From Rhizorhapis sp. SPR117 (GTDB taxonomy: Bacteria; Pseudomonadota; Alphaproteobacteria; Sphingomonadales; Sphingomonadaceae): DNA of 64,000 nt. The notes beneath the pieces were generated by a model that made no database searches, was not told the origin of the DNA, and saw only the letters and a program-made list of their open reading frames with translations. This document shows positions 28,153 through 37,168 of the stretch, in pieces. Position numbers and translations under genes: made by a program. Positions within the stretch are counted from its first letter, which is position 1. Each line of letters starts with the position of its first letter. The stretch is from assembly GCF_021742065.1 (NCBI RefSeq), contig NZ_JAKKIE010000017.1, positions 7,348-71,347 on the forward strand, read 5' to 3'.

Positions 28153-29474
28153 TTCGGGGACGCAACCGGATATCTGGCTTTGTGCTGGCCTTGCCAATGC
28201 TGATCGCTGCGCCCGCCGCTGCCGATACGTTGTCGGATACGGTAAAGGCAGACATGCCTTCGCTGATGCAGCTATACCGCGAACTGCACGCCAATCCGGA
28301 ATTAAGCTTTCATGAGGTGAAGACCGCCGCGATGCTGGCGGCGCAGGCGCGCAAACTGGGGTTTGACGTGACCGAAAAGGTCGGCGGAACCGGCGTCGTC
28401 GCGGTGATGAAGAATGGTCCCGGTTCGGTGCTGATGATTCGGGCGGACATGGACGCGCTACCGGTCGTTGAGCAGACGGGATTGTCCTATGCATCCAAAG
28501 TGCGGGCAACGATCGACGAAGGTCTGGAAACCGGTGTCATGCATGCTTGCGGCCACGACACGCATATGTCGGCATGGATGGGAACGGCCCGACGGCTTGC
28601 GGCGATGAAGGATCAATGGTCGGGCACGCTGGTGATGATCCTGCAACCGGCCGAAGAACGCGGCGCGGGCGCGCGGATGATGCTGGACGATGGCCTGTTC
28701 ACTCGTTTTCCAAAGCCGGATTACGCCATTGCCTTTCATGATGCCGCCAATCTGGAGGCGGGAAAGATTGGCTATACGCCCGGCTATGCATTGGCCAATG
28801 TGGACAGTGTGGATGTGGTGGTGAAGGGGGTTGGCGGTCACGGCGCATATCCCCAAACGACGAAAGATCCCATCGTAATGGCCAGCCGCATCGTCATGGC
28901 GCTGCAAACGCTGGTCAGCCGGGAAATGGACCCGCAGGACCCGGCAGTGGTCACGGTTGGCAGCTTTCATGCCGGTTCCAAGCATAATATCATTCCCGAT
29001 GAGGCAACGCTTCTGCTCACCGTGCGCAGCTATTCCGATGAAACGCGCCAAAAACTGCTCGACGGGATTCGGCGCATTGCCAGAGGCGAGGCAATAGCCG
29101 CTGGCATACCCGATGGGTTGCTGCCGGTTGTGACAGTGAAGGATGAATTCACGCCGTCGACCTATAATGTTCCCGCTTTTACGCAAGAAATGGCGACTGT
29201 ATTTGCAGAGCGTTTCGGTACGGATCGGGTTATCGAAACACCTGCCGTCATGGGCGGCGAGGATTTTGGCCGCTTCTATCGTGCGGATAAGGACATAAAA
29301 AGTTTGATCTTTTGGGTCGGGGGCGTGCCGGCAGAGGCGATGGCTAAGGCGGCAAGGGGGGAGGCGCAACTTCCCTCCCTGCATAGCCCGTTGTGGGCGC
29401 CCGATGCTGAAAAGGTGATTTCCACAGGGACTGAGGCTCTCACCGCGGCGGCATTGGAGGTGCTGAAGAAGTAA
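28149..29474 (+). CDS. Secreted M20 family amidohydrolase/peptidase
   Basis: A 441-residue zinc hydrolase with an N-terminal signal peptide (MIRGRNRISGFVLALPMLI, cleavage likely after APAAA). Metal-binding motifs are visible: LMIRADMDALPV, ACGHDTHMSAWMG, LQPAEERGAGARMM and PAVMGGEDFGRFY; the dimerisation domain is between. It belongs to the amidohydrolase branch acting on N-acyl or other amide-linked amino acids, here probably in the periplasm. It overlaps bdhA by four bases (ATGA), so it is translated with it, although its substrate link to hydroxybutyrate is not obvious. Confidence 0.9.
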   Translation: MIRGRNRISGFVLALPMLIAAPAAADTLSDTVKADMPSLMQLYRELHANPELSFHEVKTAAMLAAQARKLGFDVTEKVGGTGVVAVMKNGPGSVLMIRADMDALPVVEQTGLSYASKVRATIDEGLETGVMHACGHDTHMSAWMGTARRLAAMKDQWSGTLVMILQPAEERGAGARMMLDDGLFTRFPKPDYAIAFHDAANLEAGKIGYTPGYALANVDSVDVVVKGVGGHGAYPQTTKDPIVMASRIVMALQTLVSREMDPQDPAVVTVGSFHAGSKHNIIPDEATLLLTVRSYSDETRQKLLDGIRRIARGEAIAAGIPDGLLPVVTVKDEFTPSTYNVPAFTQEMATVFAERFGTDRVIETPAVMGGEDFGRFYRADKDIKSLIFWVGGVPAEAMAKAARGEAQLPSLHSPLWAPDAEKVISTGTEALTAAALEVLKK

Positions 29475-29534
29475 TGATGGGATTGGCGGGCGGCAGGAAT
29501 GGGATGGTTAGCTAACATAACCAAAACATAAGAC

Positions 29535-29626
29535 GTCATCCCAGCGAAGGCTGGGATCCATCTCTTTATCGTAGGCGGTGGTTTTCAGAGGATAGAGACA
29601 TGGATCCCAGCCTTCGCTGGGATGAC
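29535..29626. repeat. Palindromic repeat doublet (REP-like), copy 1
   Basis: Two inverted hairpin units. Unit 1: ATCCCAGC (29538-29545), loop GAAG, GCTGGGAT (29550-29557). Unit 2, opposite orientation: ATCCCAGC (29604-29611), loop CTTC, GCTGGGAT (29616-29623). They share flanks GTC/GAC and GGATCC. The doublet is between the convergent genes for the M20 hydrolase and the DUF1289 protein, where it could act as a two-way terminator or RNA-stabilising element. Confidence 0.85.
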
Positions 29627-29667
29627 GAATTACGAGGGCAGCAAAGACCCATAACCGGCCCCTCACC

Positions 29668-29847
29668 TCAACCGTGCCATTGCCCCATCCGCTTCATCCG
29701 TTCCTCCAGCCCTGCAACTATCTCCCGCTTCTGCGCATCGCTTGCCGGGCCCCATTCGATGATTTCCTCGATCGTGCGGCCGCAACCGATGCACCATCCG
29801 GTGCTCTCGTCGATCGTGCAGGTTCGGTTGCAGGGAGATTCAATCAT
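29668..29847 (-). CDS. DUF1289 domain-containing protein
   Basis: A 59-residue Cys-rich protein: MIESPCNRTCTIDESTGWC followed by IGCGRT and the helix EEIIEWGPAS. The four-Cys pattern (C6, C10, C19, C22) and IEEIIEW are diagnostic of DUF1289, a small family probably binding a metal or Fe-S cluster. The start overlaps the stop of priA by four bases (ATGA on the minus strand), so the two are co-translated. Function unknown. Confidence 0.88.
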   Translation of the reverse strand: MIESPCNRTCTIDESTGWCIGCGRTIEEIIEWGPASDAQKREIVAGLEERMKRMGQWHG

Positions 29848-32009
29848 AGGAAGCTGTAGGGGTCGACATCGACACTGACCCGCGTGCTTTTGGGCCATTT
29901 CAATGCACCCAGCCATTCGCGGATGATAGTCTGCACATCCAATGCGCGCTGGGCATGGACCAGCAAGCGGTGCCGATGCCGTCCCCGCAGGATCGCAAGC
30001 GGTGCGGGCGCCGGGCCATAAACCGACATGCCCTCGACATCGGGTGCGGTGCGGCCGATCAGTCGCGCAGTCTCCAGCGCGTCCTCCGGCGTTTCCGATG
30101 ATATGACTATGGCGGCGAAACGGCCAAAGGGTGGTGCTTGGGCGCGGCGGCGGCTTTGCGTTTCGGCGGCGTAAAATCCTTCGGTGTCGCCATTGACCAG
30201 CGCTTTTATCACGGGTGTACCGGGGCTGCGTGTCTGGATAAAGACGTGGCCTGGCTTTTCCCCGCGTCCGGCGCGTCCCGATACCTGGGCGATTTGCTGG
30301 AATGTGCGTTCTGATGCGCGTAAATCCCCGCCCTCCAATCCCAGATCGGCGTCGATAACGCCCACCAGTGTCAGATTGGGGAAATGATAGCCCTTGGTGA
30401 CAAGTTGCGTGCCGACAATGATGTCGATCTCGCCGGCTTCCATACTGCGCACGAATTCAGCGGCTTTGGCGGGTGACCATAATGTGTCGGACGTGACGAC
30501 TGCGGTGCGTGCCTGCGGAAAAAGCTGCGCCACCTCATCGGCAATGCGTTCCACGCCCGGGCCGCAGGCGACCAGCGCGTCCTCTTCCTTGCATTCCGGG
30601 CAGGCGCGGGGGGTAGGGATAACATGTCCGCAATGGTGACAGGCGAGGCGGCGGGTCAGGCGATGCTCCACCATCCATGCAGTGCAGTTGGGGCACTGGA
30701 AACGATATCCGCAATGGCGGCATAGCGTCAGTGGCGCATAGCCCCGGCGGTTGAGGAACAGCAGTGCCTGTTCTCCCTTTTCCAGCACTGTCTCCATCGC
30801 CCGCACCAGCTTTGGCGCGATCCAGCGGCCCCGCTCGGGCGGTTCGCGGGTCATGTCGATGGCTTCGATCTGTGGTAACTGAGCGCCGCCAAATCGTGTC
30901 GGCAGCTTGATTTCCCGGTATCGTCCAATCTCCACCTGTTGCCGCGTTTCGATGGCGGGTGTGGCCGAAGCCAGCACGACCGGGCATTTTTCCAGCAACC
31001 CCCGCATCACCGCCACATCGCGAGCATGATAGTGGACGCCGTCTTCCTGCTTGAAACTCGTCTCATGGGCTTCATCGACAACGATCAGGCCGGGATCGGC
31101 ATAGGGCAGGAATAGTGCCGACCGCGCACCCACGATCACTTTTGCCTGTCCGCTGGCGATGGCCCGCCAGGCCCGCCGCCGCTCTGATTGCCGCAATCCG
31201 CTATGCCATGCCACGGGCGCGACGCCAAAACGCTTTTCGAATCGTTGCAGGAAAGGCTCGGTCAGGGCGATTTCGGGCAGCAGGATCAACACCTGCTTGT
31301 CCATCCGCAACGCGTGCGCAATCGCTTCGAAATAGACTTCGGTCTTGCCGGAGCCGGTGACGCCGTCCAGCAAAAACGTCTGAAAATCCTGCGCTCGTAC
31401 AGCCTCAACCAGTTCGCTTGCCGCCGCGTCCTGCGCATCGCTTAGCTCGGGCGGGGCGAAATCCGGGTCGGGGGCAGGGAAGGGCGTATCGATATCCACC
31501 TCCACGGCCTCCAGCGCGCCTGCTTTTACCAGACCGCGGACGATGGCGTCGGAAACATCAGCGACCAGCGCCAATTCCCGCAGCAATCCCTGCCGTGCGC
31601 CGATCCGCTCCAGTGCTTGTGTGCGTTTTTCGGTTAGCCGACTTGGGACATGGCCTGTGGCGCGATATTCGGTGACCGTTCGTTCGCCCTCCAGCGCGGC
31701 GGAGGAGGACAATGCCATGCGCAGCACTGCGGCGGGTGAGGCAAGGTAATAGTCGGCTGTCCATTCGATCAATCGTCGCAGGGGCGCACGTAATGGCGGA
31801 ACATCGAGAATGCTCAGCAACGGGCGGAGGCGATTGTCGCCAACGGTCTCAACCTCGAAGCGGTCGTCTTCCCATACAACGCCGACAACTTTCCGGGGGC
31901 CGAGCGGGACGACGACAATGCTGCCATGTTCGACCGTCATGCCGTGCGGCACGCGGTAGTCGAGCGGTCCGATGGCGGCATTGAGAAGGAGGACGCGGGC
32001 GCGAGTCAT
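29844..32009 (-). CDS. priA: Primosomal protein N' (replication restart helicase)
   Basis: A 721-residue superfamily 2 helicase that recognises stalled forks and reloads DnaB. The N-terminal DNA-binding domain starts MTRARVLLLNAAIGPLDYR; helicase motifs are GVTGSGKTEVYFEA (Walker A), LIVVDEAHETSFKQ (DEAH) and SATPAIET. The zinc module is intact: CRHCGYRFQCPNC ... CHHCGHVIPTPRACPEC. The C-terminus is complete. Followed on the same strand by the DUF1289 gene. Confidence 0.96.
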   Translation of the reverse strand: MTRARVLLLNAAIGPLDYRVPHGMTVEHGSIVVVPLGPRKVVGVVWEDDRFEVETVGDNRLRPLLSILDVPPLRAPLRRLIEWTADYYLASPAAVLRMALSSSAALEGERTVTEYRATGHVPSRLTEKRTQALERIGARQGLLRELALVADVSDAIVRGLVKAGALEAVEVDIDTPFPAPDPDFAPPELSDAQDAAASELVEAVRAQDFQTFLLDGVTGSGKTEVYFEAIAHALRMDKQVLILLPEIALTEPFLQRFEKRFGVAPVAWHSGLRQSERRRAWRAIASGQAKVIVGARSALFLPYADPGLIVVDEAHETSFKQEDGVHYHARDVAVMRGLLEKCPVVLASATPAIETRQQVEIGRYREIKLPTRFGGAQLPQIEAIDMTREPPERGRWIAPKLVRAMETVLEKGEQALLFLNRRGYAPLTLCRHCGYRFQCPNCTAWMVEHRLTRRLACHHCGHVIPTPRACPECKEEDALVACGPGVERIADEVAQLFPQARTAVVTSDTLWSPAKAAEFVRSMEAGEIDIIVGTQLVTKGYHFPNLTLVGVIDADLGLEGGDLRASERTFQQIAQVSGRAGRGEKPGHVFIQTRSPGTPVIKALVNGDTEGFYAAETQSRRRAQAPPFGRFAAIVISSETPEDALETARLIGRTAPDVEGMSVYGPAPAPLAILRGRHRHRLLVHAQRALDVQTIIREWLGALKWPKSTRVSVDVDPYSFL

Positions 32010-32130
32010 GCGCCTTCGTTAGCGGTTGATGATCGAAAAGGAAAAGAGGGAGCAAATCCTGCCCTTACCGCACCGGCGCACCGGCGCTATAGACGGGCCA
32101 ACGAATCGCTCCGCCAACAAAGAGGCCGCC

Positions 32131-32784
32131 ATGAAATTCTTCGTCGACACCGCAGACATCAAGGACATTACCGAACTCGCCGCGACTGGTCTGCTGGACG
32201 GCGTCACCACCAACCCTTCGCTGATCCACAAATCGGGCCGCAAATTCCTGGAAGTGGTGGAGGAGATTTGCGGCATCGTCGACGGGCCGGTCTCGGCTGA
32301 AGTCGTTGCGCTCGATCATGAAACCATGATGAAGGAAGCCGCCATCCTGAGGAAGATCGCCGATAATGTGGCGATCAAGGTGCCCTTGACGATCGATGGC
32401 CTGAAAACCTGCAAGGCGTTGACCAGCGACGGTTGCATGGTGAATGTCACTTTGTGCTTTTCGGCCAATCAGGCGCTGCTGGCGGCCAAGGCGGGCGCGA
32501 CGTTCATTTCGCCCTTCGTCGGACGTCACGACGATAATGGTCAGGACGGTATGCAGTTGATCGAGGACATTCGCCTCATCTACGACAATTATAACTTCTC
32601 CACCGAAGTCCTGGTTGCATCCATCCGCCACCCGATTCACGTACTGCAATCGGCCAAGATTGGCGCGGACGTCGCCACCATGCCGCCCGCCGTCATCAAG
32701 TCATTGTTCAACCATGTACTGACGGAAAAAGGTATCGCCGGGTTCCTGGCCGATTGGGAAAAGACCGGCCAGACCATCGGCTGA
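32131..32784 (+). CDS. tal: Small transaldolase (fructose-6-phosphate aldolase-like)
   Basis: A 217-residue TalC/Fsa-type transaldolase: [27 protein letters not shown], and the Schiff-base Lys in [12 protein letters not shown], with [20 protein letters not shown] and SPFVGRHDD. The short form (about 215-220 residues) works in the pentose phosphate pathway, transferring dihydroxyacetone units. Start at ATG 32131, where the family begins; it is preceded by AGAGG. It is divergent from priA and alone in its transcription unit. Confidence 0.94.
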   Translation: MKFFVDTADIKDITELAATGLLDGVTTNPSLIHKSGRKFLEVVEEICGIVDGPVSAEVVALDHETMMKEAAILRKIADNVAIKVPLTIDGLKTCKALTSDGCMVNVTLCFSANQALLAAKAGATFISPFVGRHDDNGQDGMQLIEDIRLIYDNYNFSTEVLVASIRHPIHVLQSAKIGADVATMPPAVIKSLFNHVLTEKGIAGFLADWEKTGQTIG

Positions 32785-32837
32785 GGGGTTGAAATTTCCA
32801 CTTTGGTAAGAAGCGGACGTTAGCCTAAACAAATACT

Positions 32838-32930
32838 GTCATCCCAGCGGAGGCTGGGATCCAGGTCTCTATCCTTCGAAACCATCGCTTGTGGACAGAT
32901 AAATGGACCCCAGCCTTCGCTGGGGTGACG
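32838..32930. repeat. Palindromic repeat doublet (REP-like), copy 2
   Basis: Same design as the doublet 3.3 kb upstream. Unit 1: ATCCCAGC (32841-32848), loop GGAG, GCTGGGAT (32853-32860). Unit 2: ACCCCAGC (32907-32914), loop CTTC, GCTGGGGT (32919-32926). The T to C change in one arm of unit 2 is matched by A to G in the other arm, keeping the stem perfect. It lies between the convergent transaldolase and lpoA-like genes. Confidence 0.85.
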
Positions 32931-32964
32931 AGGAAAGGTATATCTACAAAGGTCAATAGTCGCT

Positions 32965-34167
32965 TTACTTCCCGAAACCCTTGGGTGCCGCGTCGATCAC
33001 CGAAAAAGTTCCGGCGCTGACTTGCTGCACCTCCAGTGCGCGTTCCGCGATGCCATCCTTGCCAAAGCGGAAGGCGCCGTCGATGCCCGTAAAGCCACCG
33101 GGGTCGACAAGCTTGCGTGCAGGGAAAGGACTTCCGACTTTCCAATCCGCGGCAATGCGCACGGTCAGCAACACAGCGTCATAGCCAAGTGCGGCCAAAC
33201 GGAAGGGCGCCTCGCCATAGCGCGCACGGTATTTCGCGGCGAGCTGGTGGTAATAAGTGTCGGACACGCTGGCAAACCATGCACCGCGCAATGCGGGTGC
33301 ACCAGCAAGGCTGCTTTCGGTATTCCATAATTCCGTGCCCAATATGCGGGTCTTGTCCTCGCCATTGGATCGCAGCAGGGTCGCTGCCTGAATAGCGACG
33401 CGCCCACTGTCAGCGATCAGCACGGCGTCATAGCTGCCATCCTGCGGCAGTTTCTTGATGGCCGCTGTGATCGATCCCGTGCTGCGGTCGAATGTCTGCA
33501 TCGACACCACGGTGCCCCCTGCCGCTTCCACGCCGCGTAGCAGGCCGGTTGCTGCCCTCTCGCCATAGGTTCCGCGCGGGATGAGTCCGGCAAAGCGCGT
33601 CATGCCCTTCGATTTGGCATAACTCACAACCCGTTCAATCGATTCGGCGGGGTTGTAGCCAAGCAGGAAAACCCCATTGCCTGCGATGCTAACGTCATTG
33701 GAAAAGCTGATGACGGTTACGCCAGCCTTACGCGCTGTCGGGGCGATAGTACGAACATTTTCGGAGAGCAAAGGCCCAAGAATCAGTTTGTTACCGTCCG
33801 CAATCGCCTTTTGTGCTGCGGCGGTCACACCAGCATTGGTGTCATATGTGGTTATGCGTACCTTCTGGGTTTTGGTATCGAGCAGGGCGAGCGTAGTGGC
33901 ATTGGCGATAGAGCGGCCCACGCTGGCGTTGGTGCCGCTCATCGGCACCAACAGCGCAACGCGATGCCGTGCGGCATCAACCGGCAGTCCCGGTTCGAGC
34001 GGGGCGGGACCAGTCGGTTGCGTCGTTTCCGGGCCGGTGGGCGGGCCCTTGGGAATGATCGATTGACAGCCGGCTATCATCAGCGCCCCTGTCAGTGCTG
34101 CAAGCCGCATCAATTTCCTGCTCGCGGACCATATGCCCGCTTGCCGTTCGACACCCGTCTCTGCCAT
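32965..34167 (-). CDS. LpoA-like penicillin-binding protein activator lipoprotein
   Basis: A 400-residue periplasmic-binding-fold (type 1) protein with a lipobox: LTGALMIAGC, lipidated Cys34. A Pro/Thr-rich linker follows, then VALLVPMSGTNASVGRSIANA and the substrate-fold motifs to the C-terminus. The neighbourhood lpoA / rsmI / yraN is the same as in Escherichia coli, where LpoA activates PBP1A from the outer membrane; this context supports the role, though E. coli LpoA also has an N-terminal TPR domain that is missing here. An ABC-transporter amino acid binding role is less likely. An alternative start is Met20, directly before the signal sequence. Confidence 0.82.
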   Translation of the reverse strand: MAETGVERQAGIWSASRKLMRLAALTGALMIAGCQSIIPKGPPTGPETTQPTGPAPLEPGLPVDAARHRVALLVPMSGTNASVGRSIANATTLALLDTKTQKVRITTYDTNAGVTAAAQKAIADGNKLILGPLLSENVRTIAPTARKAGVTVISFSNDVSIAGNGVFLLGYNPAESIERVVSYAKSKGMTRFAGLIPRGTYGERAATGLLRGVEAAGGTVVSMQTFDRSTGSITAAIKKLPQDGSYDAVLIADSGRVAIQAATLLRSNGEDKTRILGTELWNTESSLAGAPALRGAWFASVSDTYYHQLAAKYRARYGEAPFRLAALGYDAVLLTVRIAADWKVGSPFPARKLVDPGGFTGIDGAFRFGKDGIAERALEVQQVSAGTFSVIDAAPKGFGK

Positions 34168-34178
34168 TGAGAATCCCT

Positions 34179-35018
34179 ATGGTTATTAAATTTGATCCCG
34201 GCCTTTATATCGTTGCTGGCCCGATCGGCAACTTGTCTGATCTGACACCCAGGGCAGCCGAACTGCTACGCAGGGCCGATGTCATCGCAGTAGAGGACAG
34301 CCGGGTCAGCGCGAAACTGCTTCGCCACGCAGGGTCGGACCGGCCGATGATCCCCTACCATGACCATAGCAGCGAGAAATTACGGGCACAGTTGGTGGAA
34401 CGGATGGCAAGCGAAGCTGTGGCGTTGCTGTCCGATGCGGGGACGCCGTTAATTTCCGATCCGGGTTACAAGCTGGTGCGCGATGCGCGCGCTGCGGGAC
34501 GGTTTGTTACAACTTTGCCCGGCCCCAGTGCCGCCATTGCCGCTTTGACCCTGTCGGGCCTTCCAACCGATCGTTTCCTTTTCATGGGCTTTCTACCGTC
34601 CAAGGCAAAGGCGCGGGGGGATGTGTTGACCGAAGTCATGGCCGTGCGTGCGACCTTGATTTTTTACGAAAGCGGCCCGCGCCTGTCCGACAGCCTTGCC
34701 GCAATGGCGCTGGTGCTTGGCGATCGTGATGCGGCGGTGGTCCGCGAAATTAGCAAGACGTTCGAGGAAACAGTGACGGGCTGCCTCTCCGAATTATCGG
34801 CCCGCTACACCGACACGCCGCCAAAAGGAGAAATTGTCGTCATTGTCGGATCGCCGGGGGAAGCGCCTGCGCCCAGTGAGGCTGATACCGATGCTGCGCT
34901 TATAGAAGCAATGGCGCGTTTGCCCGTATCCAAGGCAGCAGGGGAGGTGGCAAAGAAACTCGGTCTGGACCGGCGCACCCTGTACGCACGTGCGATGCTG
35001 TTAAAGGACGGTGCATGA
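34179..35018 (+). CDS. rsmI: 16S rRNA (cytidine1402-2'-O)-methyltransferase
   Basis: A 279-residue SAM-dependent tetrapyrrole-methylase-fold protein: LYIVAGPIGNLSDLTPRA, ADVIAVEDSRVSAKLL, LLSDAGTPLISDPGYKLVR and LPGPSAAIAALTLSGLP are the RsmI signatures. It modifies C1402 in the ribosomal decoding centre. Start at ATG 34179, only 11 bases from the divergent lpoA-like gene start, so their promoters must overlap each other's coding regions. It overlaps yraN by four bases. Confidence 0.95.
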   Translation: MVIKFDPGLYIVAGPIGNLSDLTPRAAELLRRADVIAVEDSRVSAKLLRHAGSDRPMIPYHDHSSEKLRAQLVERMASEAVALLSDAGTPLISDPGYKLVRDARAAGRFVTTLPGPSAAIAALTLSGLPTDRFLFMGFLPSKAKARGDVLTEVMAVRATLIFYESGPRLSDSLAAMALVLGDRDAAVVREISKTFEETVTGCLSELSARYTDTPPKGEIVVIVGSPGEAPAPSEADTDAALIEAMARLPVSKAAGEVAKKLGLDRRTLYARAMLLKDGA

Positions 35019-35368
35019 AGCGGCAGGCCGCTGAAGCACGTGGGAGGCGGGCAGAAACGCTTTGTGCATGGTGGTTGCGGCTCAAAGGCTGGCGCATATT
35101 GGCACGACGCGTCCGTGCGCATGGCGGCGAGGTTGATCTGATCGCCCGACGCGGCAGGATAGTCGCCTTCGTCGAGGTGAAGGCCCGAGCTACCCTGGCC
35201 GATCTGGACATGGCCATCGATGCGCCACGCTTGTCGCGGGTGGCATCAGCGGCGCGAATGCTCGCGTCCCGCTACACCCGACCGGGGGATGACATACGAA
35301 TCGATGTGATGCTCCTTGCACCCGGGCATTTGCCACGCCATCTGGTCAACGTCTGGCATGGCGGGTAG
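35015..35368 (+). CDS. yraN: UPF0102 family protein YraN
   Basis: A 117-residue endonuclease-like fold protein: AEARGRRAETLCAWWLRLKG, RVRAHGGEVDLIARRGRIV and FVEVKARATLADLDMAI show the D-x(n)-E-V-K nuclease-like core (EVDLI, FVEVK). The biochemical role is unknown. It is coupled to rsmI by an ATGA overlap, as in many proteobacteria. Confidence 0.93.
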   Translation: MKRQAAEARGRRAETLCAWWLRLKGWRILARRVRAHGGEVDLIARRGRIVAFVEVKARATLADLDMAIDAPRLSRVASAARMLASRYTRPGDDIRIDVMLLAPGHLPRHLVNVWHGG

Positions 35369-35399
35369 ATCGCTGCCAATGAGTGAAGAAGGACGGAAT

Positions 35400-36350
35400 A
35401 TGCCCCTGAAAGTCGCCATCCAGATGGACCCGATGCATTCGATCAAGATTGGCGGGGATTCGACTTTCCATATCATGCTGGCGGCACAAAAGCGGGGCCA
35501 TCAGCTTTTCCATTACCTTGCGCCCGACCTGAGTTACCGCGACGGACGAGTAACCGCACGTGCCTTTCCAGTGACGGTGCAGGCGGTGGCGGGGGAGCAT
35601 TTCCATTTTGGGGAGCCGGTCAAGATCGACTTGGGGCGCGACATCGATGTGGTGTTGATGCGGCAGGACCCACCCTTTGATCTGGGTTACATCACGGCCA
35701 CGCATCTGTTGGAGCGGATTCAGCATGAAACGCTGGTCGTCAACGATCCGGTATCCGTCCGTAATGCTCCTGAGAAAGTGTTTGTGCTCGATTATGCGCG
35801 GTTTATGCCGCCAACGCTCATCACCCGCAGCCTTGATGAGGTGCGGGCGTTTCAGGCCGAACATGGCGACATCGTCATCAAACCGCTACATGGCAATGCA
35901 GGCAGCGCGGTATTCCGCATCAGCGCGGATGGCGCAAACCTTGCCGCTTTGACAGAGCTGTTCGGTCAGGTCTGGGTCGAACCATTCATGGTGCAGGCGT
36001 TTATCAAGGAAGTGGCTGGTGGCGACAAGCGTATCGTCCTGATCGATGGCGAAGTCGCAGGCGCGATCAACCGCCTGCCTGGCAAGGGAGAAATCCGGTC
36101 CAATCTGGCCGCTGGCGGTTATGCCGAAAAAGCGGAGCTTACAGAGACCGAGATGGAGATTTGTGAGGCTTTGAAGCCCGAATTGAAGAAGCGCGGGTTG
36201 CTGTTTGTGGGCATTGACGTCATCGGCGGCAAATGGCTCACCGAAATTAACGTGACGTCGCCAACCGGCATTGTCGCCATCGATACATTCAACGATAGCG
36301 ACACGGGCGGCATGATCTGGGACGCCATTGAGGCGCGTCTCGCTTCCTGA
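35400..36350 (+). CDS. gshB: Glutathione synthetase
   Basis: A 316-residue ATP-grasp ligase joining gamma-glutamylcysteine and glycine. Motifs include MPLKVAIQMDPMHSIKIGGD, LMRQDPPFDLGYITATHLLE, the ATP-grasp region VIKPLHGNAGSAVFRI and the metal/substrate part GIDVIGGKWLTEINVTSPTG. ATG 35400 after GAAGGACGG is the natural start; the longer frame overlaps yraN. gshA is not adjacent. Confidence 0.96.
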   Translation: MPLKVAIQMDPMHSIKIGGDSTFHIMLAAQKRGHQLFHYLAPDLSYRDGRVTARAFPVTVQAVAGEHFHFGEPVKIDLGRDIDVVLMRQDPPFDLGYITATHLLERIQHETLVVNDPVSVRNAPEKVFVLDYARFMPPTLITRSLDEVRAFQAEHGDIVIKPLHGNAGSAVFRISADGANLAALTELFGQVWVEPFMVQAFIKEVAGGDKRIVLIDGEVAGAINRLPGKGEIRSNLAAGGYAEKAELTETEMEICEALKPELKKRGLLFVGIDVIGGKWLTEINVTSPTGIVAIDTFNDSDTGGMIWDAIEARLAS

Positions 36351-36482
36351 ATTTTCTCCCTGATTTCAATCCTAACCTAATTTTCACCCTTTCCCGGCAT
36401 AGCAGGCTTGATCCTGTGCGGGTTGTTCGTGGTCGTTGTGACCGCGGCGATCCGCGCGTGCGGGTACAAGAGGTGATCTATC

Positions 36483-37127
36483 ATGCGTTTTACGCGGAAA
36501 TCGGAATTGGGTTTGATGCTTGGGCTTGCCGCCATGACGTTGGTCGGCTGTTCGTCGACTGCGGGCGGCCCGCAATTGCCTCCGGCATCCTTCGTTTCAG
36601 CGGAGGAGGGACCAGGGGAAGAATATATTATCGGGCCATTGGATGAGTTGACGATCTTCGTCTGGCGCAACCCTGAACTCGGCGCAAAGGTGCAAGTACG
36701 CCCTGATGGCCGAATCACCACGCCGCTGATCACCGATATGCCCGCCGTCGGCAAAACCCCGTCCATGCTCGCCGATGATATCAAGTTGCAGCTGTCGCAA
36801 TATATTCAGCAGCCGATCGTGTCGGTCATCGTCAACAATTTCGCAGGCACCTTTTCCCAGCAGGTGCGCATCGTCGGCGCGACTGAAAAGCCCGCGTCCA
36901 TTCCCTATCGTGCCAATATGACCTTGCTCGACGCCATGATTTCAGTTGGCGGCCTGTCCGAATATGCGGCCGGCAACAAAGCGCGCCTTGTCCGGGTCGA
37001 TAAAGCGTCGGGCGGGCAGAAGGAATATGCGCTGCGTATCGGCGATCTCCTGAAAAAAGGGGAGAGCGAGGCCAATGTCCGGTTGGAGCCGGGTGACGTC
37101 ATTATCATCCCAGAAAGCATGTTCTGA
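36483..37127 (+). CDS. Polysaccharide export lipoprotein (Wza/GumB-like) of the XrtA locus
   Basis: A 214-residue lipoprotein: signal MRFTRKSELGLMLGLAAM with lipobox ending at Cys23. It has the polysaccharide export (Poly_export) domain (YIIGPLDELTIFVWRNPEL ... VRPDGRITTPLI) and a SLBB domain (VRIVGATEKPASIPYRAN). It would form the outer-membrane/periplasmic channel for export of the polysaccharide made by the genes downstream. It is the first gene of a same-strand block running to 49.2 kb. The 132 bases upstream presumably hold the promoter, but I see no clear consensus. Confidence 0.92.
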   Translation: MRFTRKSELGLMLGLAAMTLVGCSSTAGGPQLPPASFVSAEEGPGEEYIIGPLDELTIFVWRNPELGAKVQVRPDGRITTPLITDMPAVGKTPSMLADDIKLQLSQYIQQPIVSVIVNNFAGTFSQQVRIVGATEKPASIPYRANMTLLDAMISVGGLSEYAAGNKARLVRVDKASGGQKEYALRIGDLLKKGESEANVRLEPGDVIIIPESMF

Positions 37128-37168
37128 CGCATAGGCGGTAGAAAGTTCAGCAGGATTTTGAGCAAGTT

